The notes beneath the pieces were generated by a model that was not told the origin of the DNA, searched no databases, and saw nothing but the letters and a program-made list of their open reading frames with translations. A program made the position numbers and the translations under genes. Source: Phytoactinopolyspora endophytica (lineage in GTDB: Bacteria > Actinomycetota > Actinomycetes > Jiangellales > Jiangellaceae). Taken from it: a stretch of DNA of 6,847 bases. The number at the start of each line of letters is the position of its first letter. Within the stretch, counting starts at the first letter, position 1. Location of the stretch: positions 98,804 to 105,650 of the forward strand of contig NZ_ML142860.1 of assembly GCF_004138495.1 (NCBI RefSeq), given 5' to 3'. Shown here in pieces: positions 1 to 6,847 of the stretch.

Positions 1-2325
1 ACGCACCACCTGCTGCTTGCCCGGCAGCGCTCCGACTGAGATCGACGGATAGTTGAGGTTGGACGGGTCGATCGGCTCCACCCCGGGGATCCCGAGGTCT
101 TCGCCGGTCCCGGCCAGGAAGGACAGCCAGTCGTCCGCGGTGGCCTCATAGACCAGGCCGGGGGAGAGCGCCCCGGCGGGGTCCACGTGTCCCGAGCCCG
201 AGCCGAAGCGGTCGTGATCCTCCGAACCGTCGGCGTCGACCAGATCGTCGGAGGACGTCATCAGAGCCGACTTGACGGCGGCAGGTGACCATTCGGGGTT
301 CTCCCCGCGCAGCAGCGCGCCGAGGCCCGCGATGTGCGGGGACGCCATCGAGGTACCGGAGATGAGACCGTACTGCTCGTCGCCCTGCTCTGCGTTGTAG
401 CCGGGCGTCACCGGGGCTAGCACGTTGACACCTGGACCGGTGATGTCGGGCTTGAGCAGGTCGCCTCCGTTGGCCAGAGCCGGGCCGCGAGAGGAGAAGC
501 CGGCCAGGACCGGCGACGGTGTGGGCGCGAGGTCGGTCTGGTCTCCGGGAAGCAGCGCCGCGGTCGCGCCGGAGGACTCGGCCTCCTTGGCCTCGTACTC
601 GGGCTCGCTCTCATCGGCGATGTACTCGCGTACCTCGGCCGCATCAGCGGAGCTTAGATGGGTGGTGGGAACGGCGTGGCTGTCCGCGTCCAGGGTCTCT
701 TCCGGTTCGATGTTGCCGATGATCATCCCGGCGCCACCGGCCCGGGCGACCTCGTCGGACTTGTCGGTGCGCGGAATCGCTCCGCGATCGCACAGCACGA
801 TCGTGCCTTCGGCCTGCTTCTCGTCGAGGCTTGCATCGGCACAGAGTGCGGCATCCTCGGGCGCCGCGCCGTCGGCGGCGATATCACCGGCCCACACCAG
901 GGGTGTCTGTTCTCCGACGCCATCGGGGTTGAGCATGGCGCCGCGGAAGAGCCGTGAGTCCCCGAGCTCCACTGTGCCCTCGTACGCCACGTAGGTGCTC
1001 GCCGCGACGGTGGTGACCCACGGGTTGTTGTGAGCGACGGTGGAGGCGTCCGGTCCGTTGTTCCCGCCGGAGGCGGCGACGAAGATGTCCGCGGACGCGG
1101 CGGAGAGGAAGGACAGCGAGATCACGTCCATGGCGGTGTCCTGGAAACCGCCGACCGAGAGGTTGATGACGTCGACGTTGTCGACCACGGCCTGGTCGAT
1201 CGCGGCGACGATGTCCGACAGGAAGCAGCCGCCGTCGTCGGGGTTTCCCGTGGCCCAGCAGACCTTGTACGAGGCGATCTTCGCCGCCGGCGCCATGCCG
1301 GAGCCTTCGCCGAACTCCTGGCCGTCGACGGACATCTCCACTCCGTGGTTGCCGGCCGCGGTGCCGGCGACGTGGCTACCGTGGCCCTGGCCGTCGCGTG
1401 GGGAGAGGAACTCGTCCTCGCTGCGCTCCTCCGGCGGCACGCTTCCGGCGAACCCGTCTGAGAAGTAGCGGGCCGAGACCACCTTGTCGTTGCAGTGTTC
1501 CGTGCTCCACTCCTCGCCGGTCTCGCACTCGCCGGTGAAGAGATCCCCGTTCGCCTTCGCCATCGCGGTCTCGGTGTCCGACGTCCAGTACGGCGCACCG
1601 ACCTCGTCTGACGGGCCCGTGGGCAGCGCAGAGCCCGCGAAGGACGGGTTCTCCGGCCAGATTCCGGAGTCGATGACGCCGACGACGACGCCGTCACCGG
1701 CGGCGTCGACGCCTCCGAGCCCATCCCACACGCCGCCGTTACCGGACAATCCGAGATACTCCGGTGACTCGACCGTGTCCAGCGGATGCGCGGTGTCCTC
1801 GACCAGGGCGAGTACGCGTGGGTCCTGTTGAAGACCGGCAGCCTGGGAAGCGTCGAGCTCGGCCGCGAAGGCATTGACAGCGACGGTGTATTGCTGGGTC
1901 GGGGAGACGTCGACGGCTGCCGCGACGTCCGCCTGCAGCTGGTGCAGATGGTCGCGGTAGCGCCGGGCCTCCGCGGAGCCCGCCTGGAAGCCCTGCCCGT
2001 CGTCCGGTGTGGTCGCCGCCAGGTCGTCGACACCGTCGGCATAGGTCGCGGCCGGGGGATCGGCGAGAACGACCACGTAACGGCCATTCCCGTCGAACGC
2101 GCCGGGGGAGAGGAGACCGTCCTTCAGGACGTCGCCGAGGACGCCGTGGGCCTCGGAAGTATCGCGCCCACCGGGGTCTGCGAGATCCGGCGAGGTGGAC
2201 TCGTGTCCCGGAGCGGCCAGGGCATACCCGCCCGCCGCGAGCGCCGTGACCGCCACGAGTCCCGTGACGGACGTCATCGTGGCGAGCCTGGACATGTTGC
2301 GCCGCGTGCGCGCTGTGCTCGACAC
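1..2325 (-). CDS. Secreted plant-type (cucumisin-like) S8 subtilase, 3' end outside window
   Basis: Extracellular serine endopeptidase of family S8, partial: 775 codons without a stop, running off the window edge. The start is a GTG at 2323-2325 with GGAGGA 6 nt upstream; Met11 is a possible alternative. Seen in the translation: an Arg-rich n-region and hydrophobic stretch (about residues 7-38) that look like a Sec signal peptide; an inhibitor I9-type propeptide (about 80-180); catalytic Asp219 in VIDSGI, His315 in GHGSHVAGT, Ser659 in SGTSMASPH, and probable oxyanion Asn422. A PA domain (about 440-585) sits between His and Ser. Cysteines at 267/278, 356/367 and 495/512 match positions typical of plant-type subtilases. 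The visible end (NLNYPSISVG) is where the C-terminal Fn3-like domain of this family begins. It is probably autoprocessed after export and degrades external protein. The substrate is unknown. The reading frame is intact throughout the window. Confidence 0.96.
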   Translation of the reverse strand, partial: MSSTARTRRNMSRLATMTSVTGLVAVTALAAGGYALAAPGHESTSPDLADPGGRDTSEAHGVLGDVLKDGLLSPGAFDGNGRYVVVLADPPAATYADGVDDLAATTPDDGQGFQAGSAEARRYRDHLHQLQADVAAAVDVSPTQQYTVAVNAFAAELDASQAAGLQQDPRVLALVEDTAHPLDTVESPEYLGLSGNGGVWDGLGGVDAAGDGVVVGVIDSGIWPENPSFAGSALPTGPSDEVGAPYWTSDTETAMAKANGDLFTGECETGEEWSTEHCNDKVVSARYFSDGFAGSVPPEERSEDEFLSPRDGQGHGSHVAGTAAGNHGVEMSVDGQEFGEGSGMAPAAKIASYKVCWATGNPDDGGCFLSDIVAAIDQAVVDNVDVINLSVGGFQDTAMDVISLSFLSAASADIFVAASGGNNGPDASTVAHNNPWVTTVAASTYVAYEGTVELGDSRLFRGAMLNPDGVGEQTPLVWAGDIAADGAAPEDAALCADASLDEKQAEGTIVLCDRGAIPRTDKSDEVARAGGAGMIIGNIEPEETLDADSHAVPTTHLSSADAAEVREYIADESEPEYEAKEAESSGATAALLPGDQTDLAPTPSPVLAGFSSRGPALANGGDLLKPDITGPGVNVLAPVTPGYNAEQGDEQYGLISGTSMASPHIAGLGALLRGENPEWSPAAVKSALMTSSDDLVDADGSEDHDRFGSGSGHVDPAGALSPGLVYEATADDWLSFLAGTGEDLGIPGVEPIDPSNLNYPSISVGALPGKQQVVR

Positions 2326-2504
2326 GTGCCGTCCTCCGTGAGAAGTCGTTAACGCCCGAAAAGTGAAGCTTGTCCGTACTGAGGTGCTGGCCAGAGCTTC
2401 GGGAAGAACATTATCGGAAATCAGGGATGACGTCTCGCATGTCTCGTGCGAGCCGAATCATGCTGTCCGCATACCTGACGGGACCCCTCCTGTCCGGCTG
2501 ACGA
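2326..2504. other. Intergenic gap between P450 and subtilase
   Basis: This 179-bp gap should hold the subtilase promoter and any terminator of the P450 operon. I see a 6-bp inverted repeat with a 7-nt loop (CTCGCA 2434-2439, TGCGAG 2447-2452) and a longer-spaced one (GAAGCT 2365-2370, AGCTTC 2395-2400). Neither is followed by a T-run. A GATAAT on the minus strand near 2410-2415 resembles a -10 box, but no convincing -35 lies 16-18 nt upstream. The hairpin at 2434-2452 could be an operator or weak terminator. No short gene is convincing here. Confidence 0.4.
2332..2337 (-). promoter_or_regulatory. Ribosome binding site of the subtilase
   Basis: GGAGGA on the minus strand, 6 nt before the GTG at 2323-2325. 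It supports that GTG over the downstream in-frame ATG at residue 11. Confidence 0.8.
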
Positions 2505-3686
2505 TCAGCGTGTGACGGGCAGGGACGCGAGGCCTCGGCTGCGGTGGGAGGGGCGCCAGCGCAGCTCGGATTCGTCAACGGCCAGTCGCATCCGCGGCAA
2601 CCGCCGTAGCAGGGTGCCGAAAGCCACTTCGATCTCCAGCCGCGCCAACGAGGCTCCCGGACAGAAATGTGGACCATGCCCGAAGGTCAGGTGGGCCACG
2701 TCCTGTCGGGAGATGTCGAACCGGTCAGGCTCGGAGAACGCCGCGCCATCCCGGTTGGCGGCGGCGACGGAGAGCAGCACAGTGTCGCCGGCCTCCACGG
2801 CCTGCCCAGCCAGCTCGACGTCGTGCAGGGCGAATCGGCGGATGGCGAACTGCAACGGAGGGTCGTAACGCAGGACCTCGTCGGCGGCGGCCGGCAGCAG
2901 GCTCTCGTCCGCGTGTAGCATCGCGCGCTGATCGTCGTGCCGAAGTAGGGCCAGTAGACCGTTGCCGATGGCATGCACGCTGTTCTCGAAGCCCGCGAAG
3001 AACAGTAGGAACACAAGCGAGATGAGCTCTTCCTCGCTGAGCTGGTCGCCGTCCTCCCGTGCCGTTGTCAGTGCCGAGAGCAGGTCATCGGTGGGTCGCT
3101 CCCGGCGCGCGGCGATGAGCTCGGTCAGGAACCGGACCATGGCGGCCACACTGTCCTTGGCGGCGGTCGGGTTGCCGGGGTCCGGGGCCAGTAGGGTCTC
3201 CATCCACTGCCGGAACATCCCGGTGTCTTGATCGCTCACACCCAGCAGATCGCAGATCACCAGCACCGGGAACGGGGCGGTGAACGCGTCGACGAGGTCC
3301 ACTGTCGGCTGGTCGGGGAATGCGTCCACCAACGCGTCCGCGGTGGCCTGCACGCGGGGACGCAAGCCGGCCACCCGGCGCGGAGTGAACGCGGCGGACA
3401 CCAGTTCCCGCAGCCTCGTGTGGTCGGGCGGATCCATGTTCAGCAGGTTGGCGTCCAACATGGGTGGTAGCCGGAGGCCGGTGTAGCCGGTCCGTGCGTT
3501 CTTCTTGTTCAACGAGAGATTCGGATCGGCCAGTCCGGAGTGCACTCGGTGATGATCGAGGACAACCCACGCTGTCGAATGGTCGGGCAGCTCCACGTGC
3601 TGCACGGGGCACTGTCGCCGAAGCGCCGCGAGCGTGGAGTACGGGTCCTCGAGATAATCCTGGTCGAAGGGGTTTGGCGGCGTCAT
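2505..3686 (-). CDS. Cytochrome P450, CYP107-like
   Basis: Soluble haem monooxygenase, 393 aa, the usual length for bacterial class I P450s. Seen: C-helix MDPPDHTRLR (84-93, His89 and Arg93 expected at the haem propionates); I-helix AGFENS (231-236); ExxR as E270-V-L-R273; haem loop FGHGPHFCPG (335-344) with Cys342 as the thiolate ligand. The I-helix continues V-H-A-I-G-N-G, close in style to P450eryF (CYP107A1, AGFEASVSLIG), which suggests a CYP107-type enzyme hydroxylating or otherwise oxidising a small molecule. Oddity: the position of the conserved oxygen-activating Thr is Asn235. The ATG overlaps the methyltransferase stop (ATGA) and has no clear Shine-Dalgarno, so translation probably depends on the upstream gene. 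No ferredoxin or reductase gene is in the window, so electrons must come from partners encoded elsewhere. The substrate is unknown. Confidence 0.95.
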   Translation of the reverse strand: MTPPNPFDQDYLEDPYSTLAALRRQCPVQHVELPDHSTAWVVLDHHRVHSGLADPNLSLNKKNARTGYTGLRLPPMLDANLLNMDPPDHTRLRELVSAAFTPRRVAGLRPRVQATADALVDAFPDQPTVDLVDAFTAPFPVLVICDLLGVSDQDTGMFRQWMETLLAPDPGNPTAAKDSVAAMVRFLTELIAARRERPTDDLLSALTTAREDGDQLSEEELISLVFLLFFAGFENSVHAIGNGLLALLRHDDQRAMLHADESLLPAAADEVLRYDPPLQFAIRRFALHDVELAGQAVEAGDTVLLSVAAANRDGAAFSEPDRFDISRQDVAHLTFGHGPHFCPGASLARLEIEVAFGTLLRRLPRMRLAVDESELRWRPSHRSRGLASLPVTR

Positions 3687-4306
3687 CGAACGTCAAGGAC
3701 GCACAGGTATCCGTTGATGCCCTCGCGCTCGTGGTACGGGCTGTCAGTGGCCTCGCGGAGATGGATGGCGCCCTGTCCGACCATGCGATCCAGATGTGCG
3801 CGGTATCCACCTGTCTCCCACACGGTGCCCTGTACGGTGACGACGACGTATCCACCTGGGCGGACGACACGGACCATCTCGTCCAATGCCGCGGGCCCGA
3901 CATGGCCACCGGTCAGCGTCCCGACACAGATGACGGCGTCGTAGCTGCCGTCGACGAGGTCCAGTGGCTTGGTGAGATCCGCGGTGGAGAGGTGACGATA
4001 CACGCCGAGCTGCCCGGCCTTGGCCAGCATCCCGGCGGACAGGTCGATGCCGTCGATAGTCAGCTGGGTACGCTTCGCCAGCTCGGCCCCGGCCAGGCCG
4101 GTACCGCAACCGGCGTCGAGCACGACGGCCGGCTCTGCGACGAGCTCGGCCAGGCGTTGCGCTGCCAGGCGCGGCGCGACGTATCCCATGCCGTCGACGG
4201 TGTCCGTGTCATAGGTCTCCGCCCACTCGTCGTAGACCTGCTCCGCCTCCTCCGGGCCGCTGAGCGAATACGCACGTGCCAGTAGAGGATTCGTCGGGTC
4301 GTTCAC
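3683..4306 (-). CDS. Class I SAM-dependent methyltransferase, METTL27/WBSCR27-like
   Basis: Cytoplasmic methyltransferase, 207 aa from the GTG at 4304-4306. That start has AAGGAAGG 8 nt upstream; an in-frame GTG at 4330, eight codons earlier, lacks one. Seen: N-terminal VYDEWAETYDTDT (24-36), typical of Methyltransf_11/25-like and METTL27-type proteins; motif I VVLDAGCGTG (61-70) binding SAM; Asp88 in the IDGIDLS segment, expected to contact the SAM ribose; Asp110 (motif III-like AD); YDAVICVG (122-129); post-motif VVRPGGYVVV (147-156). The middle segment CVGTLTGGHVGPAALDE (127-143) is characteristic of the METTL27-like group. Acceptor specificity cannot be read; a small-molecule O- or N-methylation is a guess from the neighbouring P450. 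It lies 77 nt downstream of the OppF-like gene and overlaps the P450 by 4 nt. Confidence 0.92.
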   Translation of the reverse strand: MNDPTNPLLARAYSLSGPEEAEQVYDEWAETYDTDTVDGMGYVAPRLAAQRLAELVAEPAVVLDAGCGTGLAGAELAKRTQLTIDGIDLSAGMLAKAGQLGVYRHLSTADLTKPLDLVDGSYDAVICVGTLTGGHVGPAALDEMVRVVRPGGYVVVTVQGTVWETGGYRAHLDRMVGQGAIHLREATDSPYHEREGINGYLCVLDVR

Positions 4307-4314
4307 TTGGGCGG

Positions 4315-4322
4315 CCTTCCTT
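4315..4322 (-). promoter_or_regulatory. Ribosome binding site of the methyltransferase
   Basis: AAGGAAGG on the minus strand, 8 nt before the GTG at 4304-4306. It decides the start: the upstream in-frame GTG at 4328-4330 would place this purine tract inside the coding region and has no tract of its own. Confidence 0.65.
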
Positions 4323-4383
4323 CTCTTCACGGATCAGTACAGGCCATCGTCACACGGGCCGGTTCGGGGACGTGCGCTGCCTC

Positions 4384-5457
4384 TCAACCGTGGTGTACGA
4401 CGACGTCCTCGCGAGTGGCGGCGTAGTGGCACGCCGCATCGTGATCGGTGCCGGGACGCGTGATCAGTGCGGGCTCTTCCTCGGCACACTTCTCAGTGGC
4501 CTTCCAGCATCGGGTACGGAACCGGCAGCCGCTGGGCGGGTCGGCCGGGCTCGGCGGGTCGCCGGCGAGGATGATCTGCTGCCGCCGGCCACGTACGGAC
4601 GGATCCGGCACCGGCACGGCGGAGAGCAGAGCCTGCGTGTAGGGGTGGGCCGGATGCTCGTAGATCTGCTCGTCGCTGCCGATCTCCACGACCTTCCCCA
4701 GGTACATGACCGCGACCCGGTCCGAGATGTGCCGCACGACGGAGAGGTCGTGAGCGATGAAGATGTAGGAGAGGCCGAACTCCTTCTGGAGACTGGCGAG
4801 CAGGTTCATCACCTGTGCCTGAACCGAGACGTCCAGGGCCGAGACCGGCTCGTCGCAGATGATCACCTCTGGGCGCAACGCCAGGCCACGGGCGATACCG
4901 ATACGCTGCCGCTGCCCGCCGGAGAACTGGTGCGGATAGCGGTTGATGTGCTCCGGGTTCAGGCCCACGACCTCGAGCAGCTCCTGAACGCGGCGGCGCC
5001 GCCCGCTCTTCGGTACTACCTCCGGGTGCAGATCGAACGGCTCGCCGACGATGTCGCCGACCGTCATGCGCGGATCCAGCGACGAGTACGGGTCCTGGAA
5101 GACCATCTGTACGTTGCGTCGCAACGCCCGCAGCGCTTTCCCATTGAGGTCGTAGATGTTCCGGCCGTTCAGCCGGACCTCGCCACGGGTCGGCTCTTCG
5201 AGCCGCATCAGCAGCTTGGCCAGGGTCGACTTGCCGCAGCCGGACTCTCCGACGACGCCGAGCGTCTCGCCCTTGCGCAGGTCGAACGAGACGCCGTCGA
5301 CGGCCTGGACCTGGCCGGCGCGCCGCCTGAACACGGCTCCGCTGGTCAGCGGGAAGTGCTTGGCGAGGTCGCGGACCTCGAGCAGGGGCTGGCCAGTGGG
5401 CGACGCCGGAGCAGCGTCGCCGGAGTTCTGGCCGGCGGGGCCGATGTCAGCGGGCAC
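4384..5457 (-). CDS. Oligopeptide/dipeptide ABC transporter ATPase, OppF/DppF-like
   Basis: Cytoplasmic ATP-hydrolysing subunit of a peptide-type (PepT) ABC importer, 357 aa from a GTG at 5455-5457, with CCTCCTC (minus GAGGAGG) 9 nt upstream. Seen: Walker [10 protein letters not shown] (70-78); Q-loop Gln121 in [12 protein letters not shown]; signature FSGGQRQR (178-185); Walker B VIICDEP (198-204, Glu203 catalytic); H-loop His236. The C-terminal oligo_HPY region ([12 protein letters not shown], 271-282) carries Cys311, Cys317, Cys324 and Cys343. [11 protein letters not shown] and [10 protein letters not shown] are typical of the OppF/DppF member of the pair. Its start lies inside the end of the OppD-like gene, so the two are probably translationally coupled and pair as a heterodimer. 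No permease or binding protein is adjacent, so the solute is uncertain: peptides, nickel or other PepT substrates are possible. Confidence 0.95.
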   Translation of the reverse strand: MPADIGPAGQNSGDAAPASPTGQPLLEVRDLAKHFPLTSGAVFRRRAGQVQAVDGVSFDLRKGETLGVVGESGCGKSTLAKLLMRLEEPTRGEVRLNGRNIYDLNGKALRALRRNVQMVFQDPYSSLDPRMTVGDIVGEPFDLHPEVVPKSGRRRRVQELLEVVGLNPEHINRYPHQFSGGQRQRIGIARGLALRPEVIICDEPVSALDVSVQAQVMNLLASLQKEFGLSYIFIAHDLSVVRHISDRVAVMYLGKVVEIGSDEQIYEHPAHPYTQALLSAVPVPDPSVRGRRQQIILAGDPPSPADPPSGCRFRTRCWKATEKCAEEEPALITRPGTDHDAACHYAATREDVVVHHG

Positions 5458-6484
5458 CGCTGAGCACCTCCTCGGAGAAGTGGCACGCACTCGTCCGTCC
5501 CGGGGCGACCTCGTGCAGCGGCGGGCGTTCCACCCGGCAGACGTCCTCGGCATAACGGCAACGCGGGTGGAAGGCGCAGCCTTGCGGGATCCGGGTGAGG
5601 GTGGGCGGGAGCCCGTGGATGGCCGACAGATCATGGCCTTTGAGGTCGACTCGGGGGATCGACTCCAGCAGACCCTTCGTGTACGGGTGCGCCGGGGCGG
5701 CGTAGATGTCGCCGACAGATGCTTGCTCGACGATCCTGCCGGCGTACATCACCGCGATCCGGTCGGCGACGTCGGCCACGACGCCGAGATCGTGGGTGAT
5801 GAGGATCAGGCCCATCCCACTGTCGTCCTGCAGCTCGCGTAGCAGCGTCATGATCTGCGCCTGCACGGTCACGTCCAGTGCGGTGGTCGGCTCGTCGGCG
5901 ATGAGCACCGCGGGATCCAGAGCGATCGCCGTGGCGATCATGATGCGCTGCCGCATCCCGCCGGAGAACTGGTGTGGGTAGTCGCGGACCCGGTCCCGTG
6001 CGGCCGGGATGTGGACCCGGTCCATCAACTCGATCGCCTGCTTGCGTGCCGCGGACCTGGACATCCCGCGGTGGACCCGGAACATCTCGGCGATCTGCCA
6101 GCCGACTGGGAAGACCGGATTCAGGGCGGACAGCGCATCCTGGAAGATCATGGCGATGCTGCTGCCCCGGACCGACTTGCGTTCGCTTTCGGGCAGAGAG
6201 AGCAGATCACGGCCACGGAAGCGGACCGAGCCACCGGTCACGAACCCAGGCGGACTGTCGATGATCCCCATGATCGCCTGCGCGGTGACACTTTTGCCGG
6301 ATCCGGACTCGCCGAGCACCGCGAGCGTCTCACCCTCGTCAACCGTGTAGGAGACACCGTTGACGGCCTGTGCCACACCCTCCCGGGTCCGGAACTCCAC
6401 GTGCAGGTCGTCGACCTCGAGAAGCGGCGTCTGGCCGGAGCCGGAGACGTCAGGCGGAGCCGACGGATCGGTGCTGGTCGCCAA
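5447..6484 (-). CDS. Oligopeptide/dipeptide ABC transporter ATPase, OppD/DppD-like
   Basis: First ATPase of the importer pair, 345 aa from a TTG at 6482-6484. The TTG has GGAGGA 8 nt upstream, whereas an in-frame GTG at 6550 would add 22 Arg-rich, family-unlike residues and has no Shine-Dalgarno. Seen: Walker [10 protein letters not shown] (58-66); Q-loop Gln115 in [12 protein letters not shown]; signature FSGGMRQR (173-180); Walker B AVLIADEP (192-199, Glu198); H-loop His231 in ITHDLGVV. The C-terminal oligo_HPY region ([12 protein letters not shown], 266-277) has Cys303, Cys309, Cys316 and Cys334. FSGGMRQR and QDALSALNP are typical of OppD/DppD proteins. It is the first complete gene of the apparent ATPase-methyltransferase-P450 operon and overlaps the OppF-like gene by 11 nt. 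The transported solute is not evident. Confidence 0.95.
   Translation of the reverse strand: MATSTDPSAPPDVSGSGQTPLLEVDDLHVEFRTREGVAQAVNGVSYTVDEGETLAVLGESGSGKSVTAQAIMGIIDSPPGFVTGGSVRFRGRDLLSLPESERKSVRGSSIAMIFQDALSALNPVFPVGWQIAEMFRVHRGMSRSAARKQAIELMDRVHIPAARDRVRDYPHQFSGGMRQRIMIATAIALDPAVLIADEPTTALDVTVQAQIMTLLRELQDDSGMGLILITHDLGVVADVADRIAVMYAGRIVEQASVGDIYAAPAHPYTKGLLESIPRVDLKGHDLSAIHGLPPTLTRIPQGCAFHPRCRYAEDVCRVERPPLHEVAPGRTSACHFSEEVLSGAR
5467..5473 (-). promoter_or_regulatory. Ribosome binding site of the OppF-like gene, inside oppD-like gene
   Basis: GAGGAGG on the minus strand, 9 nt before the GTG at 5455-5457. It is embedded in the last codons of the upstream ATPase gene, fixes the OppF-like start, and rules out the longer upstream extension of that frame, which overlaps the OppD-like gene with non-family sequence. 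Confidence 0.75.
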
Positions 6485-6492
6485 GGTGAATC

Positions 6493-6498
6493 TCCTCC
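6493..6498 (-). promoter_or_regulatory. Ribosome binding site of the OppD-like gene
   Basis: GGAGGA on the minus strand, 8 nt before the TTG at 6482-6484. It supports TTG as the true start. A stable hairpin ends 8 nt upstream of it. Confidence 0.75.
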
Positions 6499-6506
6499 CT
6501 GATGCC

Positions 6507-6577
6507 CCGAGCCGGCGGCTCGGCGGGCGCCTGTGGACACGACGGCTCACGCGGGCCGTGACAGCTACGGGCGCCCG
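6507..6577 (-). promoter_or_regulatory. Structured leader upstream of the OppD-like gene
   Basis: Within the 151-bp gap between the partial upstream gene and the OppD-like gene. Seen: a perfect 7-bp stem with a 3-nt loop (CCGAGCC 6507-6513, GGCTCGG 6517-6523); directly next to it an 8-bp inverted repeat (CGGGCGCC 6524-6531, GGCGCCCG 6570-6577) enclosing a 5-bp stem (ACGGC 6542-6546, GCCGT 6555-6559). No T-run follows, so it is not a classical intrinsic terminator. It could be a transcript-end hairpin of the upstream gene, a translation-control leader, or chance in GC-rich DNA. No clear promoter hexamers are visible in the gap. Confidence 0.35.
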
Positions 6578-6635
6578 TCTCCGGTCGCGGGCTGACGTCC
6601 TCGTCGCCAGCGTGGCCGTGAAGTCCCGCAGGCCG

Positions 6636-6847
6636 TCACGCGTCGCGTGAGGCGTCGCGTTGTCGCTTGTGTTCCTCCCACGCCTTGAGCATCTCGCCGT
6701 GGTGGTAGTCGTACAGCCAGGCGCTGTAATCGCGCATGTTCTCCAGGCGCATGCGCGGGCCGGTCTCGCTCTCGCCGAGAGAGTTCAGGATCTCCTCGAT
6801 CCCTCTTGCCCGCCGCAGGAGGTATTGGTGCTCGGTGGCCAGGAACG
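6636..6847 (-). CDS. C-terminal fragment, possible GbsR/MarR-type regulator
   Basis: Only the last 69 residues and the TGA stop (6636-6638) are in the window; the 5' part lies beyond the right edge. The visible protein is charged and helical-looking, ending in GEMLKAWEEHKRQ and a short Arg/Asp-rich tail. The segment ETGPRMRLENMRD through the WEEHKRQ end resembles the C-terminal dimerisation helix of actinobacterial GbsR/MarR-like transcriptional regulators, which often end in a W-x-E-H-K type motif. I recognise this by pattern only; no DNA-binding helix is visible. If correct, it could control the ABC-methyltransferase-P450 genes transcribed next, 151 nt downstream. It could equally be an unrelated hypothetical protein. 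Confidence 0.6.
   Translation of the reverse strand, partial: FLATEHQYLLRRARGIEEILNSLGESETGPRMRLENMRDYSAWLYDYHHGEMLKAWEEHKRQRDASRDA

Noticed and set aside
1122..2087. 321-codon minus-strand frame within the subtilase
   Set aside because: It is Arg/Ser/Pro-rich, low-complexity and out of frame with the subtilase, which has an unbroken frame with signal peptide, catalytic residues and PA domain.
2434..2452. Hairpin as an intrinsic terminator of the P450 operon
   Set aside because: The stem is only 6 bp and no T-run follows in the direction of transcription; kept only as a weak structure in the gap entry.
2411..2677. 88-codon minus-strand frame spanning the P450 end and the intergenic gap
   Set aside because: It overlaps the P450 haem-end coding region out of frame, has no Shine-Dalgarno and matches no known family.
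4276..5463. Long plus-strand open frame of 395 codons antisense to the OppF-like gene
   Set aside because: Its translation has no recognisable domain, and it lies opposite a gene with complete ABC motifs. Long antisense frames are expected from high third-position GC.
6485..6550. N-terminal extension of the OppD-like protein from a GTG at 6550
   Set aside because: The extra 22 residues are Arg-rich and family-unlike, and only the TTG at 6482-6484 has a well-placed Shine-Dalgarno.

Overview
This window is high-GC DNA with strong GC bias at third codon positions, GTG and TTG starts with good Shine-Dalgarno sequences, and actinobacterial-type protein families. It is most likely from an actinobacterium; the genus cannot be read from the sequence. 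All genes lie on the minus strand, so gene order in the direction of transcription runs from high to low coordinates.

Layout in transcription order: (1) 6847-6636, the last 69 codons of a gene entering from outside the window, weakly resembling the C-terminus of GbsR/MarR-type regulators. (2) 6635-6485, a 151-bp leader with a tight hairpin directly upstream of a strong ribosome binding site. (3) 6484-5447 and 5457-4384, two oligopeptide/dipeptide-type ABC ATPases (OppD/DppD-like and OppF/DppF-like) overlapping by 11 nt. (4) 4306-3683, a class I SAM-dependent methyltransferase resembling the METTL27/WBSCR27 family. (5) 3686-2505, a bacterial class I cytochrome P450 resembling CYP107, overlapping the methyltransferase by 4 nt (ATGA). 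(6) 2504-2326, a 179-bp gap. (7) 2325 to the window edge, a secreted plant-type (cucumisin-like) subtilase with signal peptide, I9 propeptide, complete catalytic triad and PA insert, cut off within its C-terminal domain.

The ATPase pair, methyltransferase and P450 are co-directional and tightly packed (11-nt overlap, 77-nt gap, 4-nt overlap) and could be one operon. The ATPases would power import of a peptide or similar small solute. No permease or substrate-binding protein is present in the window, so they must work with membrane subunits encoded elsewhere. The methyltransferase and P450 are probably co-translated and look like a tailoring pair acting on a small molecule; the substrate cannot be inferred. 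The subtilase is a separate extracellular degradative enzyme, and any link to peptide uptake is only suggestive.

The most notable details are an Asn in place of the conserved I-helix Thr of the P450, the stable leader hairpin before the first ATPase gene, and the methyltransferase-P450 coupling downstream of permease-less ABC ATPases. I did not find an obviously new system. The best candidate is the ABC-methyltransferase-P450 cluster.
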